From: Diplonema papillatum | Taxonomy: Eukaryota; Euglenozoa; Diplonemea; Diplonemida; Diplonemidae | Direction of reading: 5' to 3' | NCBI GenBank assembly: GCA_030068145.1 | Contig: JAPJBO010000268.1 | Location: forward strand, 62,001 to 126,000 | Length of the DNA: 64,000 bases | In this document: one piece after another, positions 57,884 to 64,000 of the stretch | How the letters are laid out: every line of letters starts with the position of its first letter | Position numbering within the stretch: the stretch's first letter is position 1 | Program-made: the position numbers and the translations under genes | Notes under the pieces: model-generated | The model's database searches: none | What the model was told of the DNA's origin: nothing | The model's input: only the letters and a program-made list of their open reading frames with translations

Positions 57884-60585
57884 TCACCTCGCAATGGTCG
57901 TCTTGGGCAGCACGAACTCCTTTCTGGCGATCCGCGACTTGAGGAGGTAGACGTCGGAGCCGACCTTCCACTCGAAGTCGTTGATTCGGAGCATCGCGGA
58001 CTCGGCGTCTTCGTGCCTGTGGAACCCCAAGAAGCCGGACGGCACCTTGCAGTTCGTCCCGCCCCGTGCTGCGTCGAAGCTGGCTCCTACCAGCTCTTGT
58101 CCGAAGTTCGCAACCACGAACGCGTCAAACAGTTCATGGCTCAGGTTGGGCGGAAACCTGCGCGGGTAGTTTCACGATACGTACTTAAACTAGGACCAAC
58201 AGATGTGTGCGCAGTATCGTGCAATACACGGGGACCTAAACTGTTTATTGTCTGGCTCTTAATATATGCGAATTATGAACATTGGAAAAAAGACAGGCTT
58301 CGTTTTGTGTTTGTGCGTGCCGGTTGATCGTTTTCCAACTTGCATTTTTCCCTGTGTCATTTTGAGTTAGGAATTCTGATCAACCACCAAAACACGCTGC
58401 CTACGTCTTTTTAGCCTGCACAATACATTGAAGGGTAACCCACAAGATTGTTGGTACTGAAAAAACTGGTTGAAGTTCAGCGCAGCCGGCCTGACTCAAG
58501 GATGGACAGAAATGATGATGCAGAAGCACCGCTTTTCTGAAGTTTGGCTCAGCTTAGGAGCATCTTGCTCGAATGCCAAAAACACGTCACAGGGGCCGAA
58601 GAACAAAACAAGATTGTGTGATGGGGTGCTCTTTCAATCGACTCCCTCGCGACAGATGACGTAGATCGACTCGACGTTTCTTTCATGAACTTGGTCACAG
58701 GCGAGCCGTGAATCAGAAGCTGGCACTACGAAGAGACAGAACTAGTTTCAGGGAGTTCTGCAGCCGGCGAAACAGGTTTGCTTTCTTTGTGGACGTGCCA
58801 TTTGCCTGAAGACCGCCCCGTCGGTAGAAAGACCTCCAGAAGTGTCCAACTAGTGAACGGGCGCGGCATCAGGAAGGCAAAGACCAAGTTGCCAAGATAA
58901 AGAAATCCGTGGCAAATATTCAGCAGGAATACGTTCTGGTAGAAACTCGTTCCCGAATCTCGATAAGCCTCTCAAAGCTCAGGAATCTGGGCCAACGAAG
59001 AAGTGATGAAGTTGACGTCGCCAATACCAGCGCCGCTAGAACGCTTGGAGAGACCCGGTCGAGCATCATGGACATTTTTTGCGAGCATGTCCTCCAGAGG
59101 CGCGAAGATCTCAAGAATCTCGTCAGATTTGTGAAATAAGAGCATCCGAGGAAATACTTCCTGCTTTCTAATGGATGCAGCGAGAAAGCTGCTGAAAGTT
59201 TGTCTCGACTTGCTGAAATCAACATCTCTGCAAGCCACCTTCACAATATTTTGACTTGGGTGCATCAAAAATGCTCGGGGAGTATGCGCGCTGTTGTGCC
59301 TCGGTCGGGAAAAGCGAGAACGAGTGTGTGAGAGAGAGAGAGACGAGTTAAAGTGCAGGAACCATCTCTCCGGGGAGTATCTGGTCGCCCCACTACTGCC
59401 CCATACTACTACGGCGGCGTAAGCGTTACGTCGGAGACGCGGCACGAGCCGCGACCCGTCACCGAGAAAGTTGTTGTCAAATATCCGGGACACTTGCGCC
59501 TGGAAGGATGGTTTCCGCTTCGCTACTGCGTTCGACCCTATGAACGTCGTCTTGGAGCTTGTGGAGCACGACGTCTTTGAGGCCGACGGTACCGTGTGGC
59601 AACGAGTCTCTACTGGCTCCTGCGACGGTCCGATATTGGAATAACTGCCTACCGCGCGTCAAAGACGACAGCGATGCAGGACAGAGATAAGACTTCCCAA
59701 ATGTTGTGCGCTTTTGGTGCAATGGTCGGATGGTCCCAACTAACGAGCGCCTTCTATTGACGCCGGGCTTTTTCTTTCCAACAGCCGCAGCAGCTCAGAA
59801 CTGTGACTGCAGCCACGATTGCTTGGAGACTCTCTCCTTGTTGCTGACTACACGCCGAATCTAAGCGGGTGGTAAGACGAGTGTGTCGAACAGTGAGTGT
59901 GCATAAAATACGGCTCGTGGAGGGTTGCGAGTCGCACACGATACAGCGTATCCACGAACTGCAAAGCAAGCATACCCGGTTACGTAAACAGTCTTCGTTT
60001 TCGGTGCTGAAGCATCCCACGGGTCGTAACCCGTGTCTGGTCGCGATCGCTTGGCGGGGTTGAAGCCTGCTGCACCAGGTAGTGGGGAGTAACCAGCCAG
60101 AAAGTTGGGCAGCGCTGCAGCATCGTAGCCGCCTTCGTCTTCATCCCTTCTACGCTTCTCCCTCTCTCTCGCTTCAAGAGCAGTAGCAGCTGTGTGTATG
60201 TTTGTGTTGAGCTTAAGGCGCGTAGGTTAGCGAAGAAAGGCCGCCGGTTTCACCGTTCGGATGCTGATTGCTGACATGCTGCTCGGATTTGGCTTGAGCG
60301 GAATAAAAGCAGCGTACCTGCCACGTCCATGTTCCGCGAGCTCATAGTGACCACGATGCCCTGAGTGTCCTCTGCATCCCAAAGGTACCCGTTGTAGAAC
60401 CGAATGGCGGCATCTGCGTGCCCGGTGGTTTCGTACAGGACAAAGCCGTAGGGTCGCGTTGACTTCCGGACAAGCAGCGATTTCTCGAACCCTGGAGACG
60501 TGCTGAACAGAAGATACAACTCACGATCGGTTGCGTCTATTGGCACGTTGCCGACATGAACCGTGCGCAGTGGGCCTTGGTCCAT
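57884..60585 (-). CDS. RBPMS/couch-potato-like RRM RNA-binding protein, spliced
   Basis: Exon 1 is 60318-60585 (ATG 60585, donor GTACGC). It holds a full RRM: TVHVGNVPIDATDRELYLLF (RNP2), then RPYGFVLYE (RNP1) and AAIRFYNGYLWD. The ELYLLF and NPENPQ-like DAEDTQ spacing resembles RBPMS/couch potato. The last visible exon is 57884-58157 (acceptor CGCAG), encoding a second RRM-like fold: FPPNLSHELFDAFVVANFG, SGFLGFHRHEDAESAM and VYLLKSRIARKEF, ending in TTIAR. Exon 1 leaves one base and the last exon begins with one base, so a direct join is out of frame. A small exon of length 3n+1 must lie in the 2.2-kb gap or one site is misplaced. The product would bind RNA; the target is unknown. Confidence 0.7.
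58158..60317 (-). other. Intron region of the RRM gene
   Basis: About 2.16 kb, expected to hide at least one small exon. It contains a copy of the TTGTTGGTACT motif (58377-58465) and a short GA repeat near 59328-59345. No RRM-like piece was found by eye. Confidence 0.45.
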
Positions 60586-63073
60586 TGTTCCAGTCGTATC
60601 TTTTGTGTGCCTGCTCTGCAGAGCACAGCCCTCGACTCCCCACCGACTTTATCACAACCCTTGTTTTCGCCTACTTTTTGCATCGTCGAATTGAGAGATA
60701 CGTAATGAGCGAGTGATGACTGCTAGTACAATCCGGCAAGAAGTTACTCAGAACTGACGGTTGATTGACATTATGAGTCGACAAAAACTTCCATGCGCAA
60801 CCTATCAAAAATTAGTATGGCGCTTTCTTTTGTTTGTGCGCACTAGCGGAACTCACCTGCTTTGGCAAGTTTCATGTAGTACGCTGCCAACTACTAATTT
60901 TTAGTACCAACAATGCATTGTTAACACAAAAATGCAAGGCGTAAGAAATGAAACAGGCAATTTTTCTTTACACGGATACAGAAGCAACGGAAGAATACAA
61001 ACGCCATTCAAGTTCTTCGCTCTAGGGGGCAGCATGCGGGCAGCCTCGCCCGTCGTTGAATGAAACTTTGAATACTGTACCTGATGGTGCTGGAACAATC
61101 TGTACGGTCACTCGCCAACGGCGGTTAAACAGACCCGATAAAACCGAGATTAAAGATGATGATGATTTAAACTTGTTTTACAGAGTGATCTCAAGAAACT
61201 TCGACCTCTTACCATCTCCGGCAAATGGATCTCGTACTCGCAATGCGTCGATAAAGGGGGTGTATGTACACACAGAGAGTCAGAGAGCACTTCGATTCTC
61301 GTTCGCTTGTGGTTTCTGCACCTTTCCACGCACCCTACAGTTGACCCTCTTGGCAATGTGCCGATAAAGTGACTGTCTGCCGTGTCGGAGGCGCATGACC
61401 AACAACTCGTCTCGGAATTTGTGCAGGAAATTGATTGTGCAGAGTAATCTCCGTCCAGTAGTGTATAGTATACGTAAAAAGGGGGAATCTTCTTTCCAAA
61501 ACTCGTCTTTCGCCAGTATTCATTTTTTTTTGTCAGTACTGAAGTACTTTTGGGAATATTGACACGAAGTGTGGCTCCTCGCTGGAAGACTTGTGCAGGT
61601 GAACTGATGGGGAAAACACTGTGACAACAGCCTCCAGGCGTCCTCCCCATTCACCCCCACCTGCGGAAAATAAAAAGCACACACTCGCCTAGTGTTGGAT
61701 TCTCTGTCAAGTTTTACTTCTTCTCCGTTTTCTTTTCTCTTCCAGCGAGCACCCGTGGATACGATATTCTCTTGTCTACTTTGCAGGCGGTGACCGAAGG
61801 CGCAGGCCAAAAGAAATTCTTTTGAACGCTGACGATCGCCACTAAACTCAGATTTACCCTGTGTTTCGTGTGGCCCACTATGGGATATCCAAAAAAAACA
61901 TTTCCGAAGTTGGGGCTTGCACTGATAACGAGAAGTAGCGGAAGGTGATGCAAATGATAAGGCAAGGGTTTTTGCTCTTCTTGCTCGCTTTTACAGGGTA
62001 CAAACCTGGTCTCTGGGGGGGCTTTTGTATTAGCACTTGTTGGCTTCGTTTTCTCTTTCATGTGCACCGTTGTTCCGGAAACCCCACTACTAAGAAAAAA
62101 GTCGGCCCTAACCCACCTGCCTGGCCGGCGACACTGAGTGCCAGCTGTGATAGGTAAAGTAGCGAGATTCGGAAACGAAGGCTGACGTTCTCGCTAGGTA
62201 CATAAGACTTCTGACAATCGTTGAAAGCTTGCAGGCAATGATCGAGTTAACTTGAAGGTTGATTGGCAGTTGCCGAAGAAAAGATCGACTGCGGCGGGAC
62301 GAACGTATGACAAGACATTGCTGACCCGTACGCTGTCTTCGACCCACAGCAATGAGAGACAAATAGACGAGTGAGAGTGCAGGGACTGGAGAGTATGCGG
62401 TCGCCTTGCTGCTACAGTAATGCAGACAACGTGCTCTCGTTTTTGACTGACTACGTCGCGGGTATACAAGTTCGTTGGAGTCCGAAGAAGACAAAGCCAC
62501 CAAAACATGTTGCTTCATAGGCCTCATTGGCTTGGCTGTGAAGCTTGGCCGTTCTTCCAGGGTTTGGTAGGAACGGTGGTGTCCAAGCGTATCAAATGCA
62601 GCGGCGCCCCTAGATGGAAGTCGGCATCCGATGATAGTGTAGCATCTCACGTACCGAAAGCACAGGCCGATGGCCTTCTCAGTATGCGAGACGAACCGCG
62701 GGCTGCCCCAAGGCGCTTCCAAGTGATGCGCATCAGATGCACGAAAGTGTATTGGTCCATCTTGACAGCAGGACGATGGCCGTTGAAGTCGGCATCCGAT
62801 AATATGTGTGGACCAAGCGACTCCAACTGTAGTTGGCCTTGCTACTGACAGCACATAACAAGGCGTGCTCCGTCGTTGGTCAAAGCCTCGATAGAACACG
62901 TATACTCAATGAACCTGCTCCTCAATGCATTGAAGAGCATCGCAGGTTCCACGTCAGGCAAATACGCCAGAATGCTGTCAGGAACCCTACAGCAGTGCAC
63001 GGAAGGAGGCTTCCCGTGTGCAAGACATGCCAACGAACACGACGTATTAAATCGGAAACGATTGGTCATCTTT
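60586..63073. other. Intergenic stretch with one dispersed repeat
   Basis: It holds the repeat at 61865-62085 and a palindrome-like AT-rich patch near 60890-60925. A short duplication containing GAAGTCGGCATCCGAT lies at about 62618-62634 and 62788-62803. No gene is recognised. Confidence 0.4.
61865..62085 (-). repeat. Full copy of the dispersed repeat found in MLO intron 2
   Basis: Reverse-oriented relative to 25757-26075. On the minus strand it reads TTCCGGAACAACGG, ACATGAAAGAGAAAACGAAG, GTGCTAATAC, CCCCCCCAGAGA, TACCCTGTA, CTTGCCTTATCATTTGCATC and GCAAGCCCCAACTTCGGAAA. The ends (TTCCGGAAC and CGGAAATGTT) are roughly inverted, so it may be a small non-autonomous DNA transposon. Confidence 0.75.
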
Positions 63074-64000
63074 CTAGTCGTCAAAAGCAGTGGGCTTCTT
63101 GCGCTGTTCCTTTTTGCTGACCCCGATAGAACCAGGACGGGGCGCGGCTATGATGTATCTGCGAGCCCGCATAATGTTGCCGTAGAACGGCAACGGCTGC
63201 CTTGCAGCGTCGTCGTCCCTGTGCAGATCGAGAAATGCTGTCAGGATCTGAGCGCCGACGCCGTGAAAGGCAGTCGGGACGAATGGCATCGCAGCGCATC
63301 GGTTGGGCTTGCCACCCGGAAACGTGGTGGTGCAGCCTCCGCTGTAGTGGGCCTCGATGGTCAGCGCAACCGGAACGTTGTACCGGCGTCCCACCACAAC
63401 ACGAGACGTTCCGACGCGGCCTTGTGATAAGAAGTCGCAGTCCGAGAAGTTTGATCCGTGGTAATCAAACAGCGGGCACCGCAGCCCGACAAGAAACGCG
63501 AAGAGGGCCTGTTCTTCGGCTGCCTGCCCCGACAGACTATTTCCGTACGCGAAGATACCCTTCTTCCGCGCGTGCGCATGCAGGTCCAAGTACGCCGCTA
63601 CCCTGGGTGGCCCTTCGCCTGGGAACCCACCCTTGCCCAACGACGGCGCCCCTTTGATGCTGTCAGACGAAGGCGGTGCCGGTTTCACGCCGTCATTTCC
63701 CATCACCACGTTTTCGTTCCCAAGGGCAGCCTCGTCTCCTCCCAAGGACCCGCCCGGCTCCTGGTACGCGATTCTGTCTAATACCTGCAAGAGCGCCCAG
63801 ACTGTCGGGTGCTCATCTCTGTCCGGATTGTCGTAGACTCTGTTGAGGTTCACACCGTTTCCATCGGCTCTACTGAAGCCACGGGTTACCCCATCGGCGT
63901 TAAGCATGGGAACGACGAAAACGTCGTACCATCGAAGCAGCCGTGTCGCGCGGGGGTCGGTGGACAACAAAAAGGCGAGCATGCCCTGGCAGACGTGGCT
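63074..64000 (-). CDS. Cytosolic carboxypeptidase (M14, AGBL5/CCP5-like), partial
   Basis: The frame is open to the window edge, so the N-terminal part lies beyond 64000. Visible family features are YDVFVVPMLNADGVTRGF, GVNLNRVYDNPD (substrate-binding Asn-Arg), AYLDLHAHARKKGIFAYG with a zinc-ligand His, CPLFDYHGSNFSD, GTSRVVVGRR, and TIEAHYSGG with the catalytic Glu. The first zinc motif (HxxE) should be upstream, outside the window. A roughly 55-residue Gly/Pro-rich insert (GGSLGGDEAALGN through GKGGFPGEGPP) sits before DLHAHA. This group removes Glu side chains or tails from tubulin and acts on axonemes, which fits the dynein gene nearby; shared regulation is not shown. The stop at 63074 follows a Lys-rich end. 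Confidence 0.88.
   Translation of the reverse strand, partial: SHVCQGMLAFLLSTDPRATRLLRWYDVFVVPMLNADGVTRGFSRADGNGVNLNRVYDNPDRDEHPTVWALLQVLDRIAYQEPGGSLGGDEAALGNENVVMGNDGVKPAPPSSDSIKGAPSLGKGGFPGEGPPRVAAYLDLHAHARKKGIFAYGNSLSGQAAEEQALFAFLVGLRCPLFDYHGSNFSDCDFLSQGRVGTSRVVVGRRYNVPVALTIEAHYSGGCTTTFPGGKPNRCAAMPFVPTAFHGVGAQILTAFLDLHRDDDAARQPLPFYGNIMRARRYIIAAPRPGSIGVSKKEQRKKPTAFDD

Overview
This is nuclear DNA from a single-celled flagellated eukaryote. It has GT-AG spliceosomal introns, an axonemal inner-arm dynein heavy chain, a tubulin-processing type carboxypeptidase, a PEN-2 gamma-secretase subunit, an MLO-like membrane protein and an MGC-type acylated low-complexity protein. Mixed base composition, long intergenic stretches and abundant transposons fit an alveolate such as a chromerid. 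That is an inference; nothing in the window fixes the species.

Every host gene I can support lies on the minus strand. From right to left these are: cytosolic carboxypeptidase (63074 to beyond 64000, partial), RBPMS-like RRM protein (57884-60585, spliced), an unknown 388-residue protein (54681-55847) with a decayed partial duplicate behind it (54390-54650), a 1082-residue disordered protein with an MGC start (49673-52921), an inner-arm dynein heavy chain of the DNAH3/7/12 type (31738-46440, five exons, one of about 10.3 kb), an MLO-like protein (24439-27889, three exons), PEN-2 (21738-22118), an acidic disordered protein (18760-19740), and an unknown gene starting at 12189 and running off the left edge (exons 12103-12189, 11758-11947, 798-950, 1-649).

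The left 14 kb is a transposon nest. The second intron of the leftmost gene (951-11757) carries two non-LTR retrotransposon copies in the opposite orientation, each bounded by (AC)n microsatellite. Copy A (about 1274-8756) has ORF1 and an ORF2 with an OTU-type protease domain, AP endonuclease, reverse transcriptase, CCHC finger, RNase H and a cysteine-rich tail. Its ORF2 is scrambled by a 480-bp in-place inversion and by a 557-bp inverted insert from a divergent relative. Copy B (about 8773-11642) is 5'-truncated within the reverse transcriptase but keeps the RNase H catalytic residues.

A 2.19-kb foldback-like DNA element (12223-14411) follows, with matching termini, a TTCTCT target duplication and arms made of palindromic ATAACGTTAT units and a minisatellite. 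It carries a gene for a 116-residue basic protein. It landed 27 bp upstream of the leftmost gene's start codon. Its internal gene shares a nearly identical 57-bp upstream segment with the 388-residue gene 42 kb away. A second terminal-inverted-repeat element (28370-29650) and several dispersed or tandem repeats occupy other non-coding stretches. No tRNA, rRNA, CRISPR array or operon signal was recognised.
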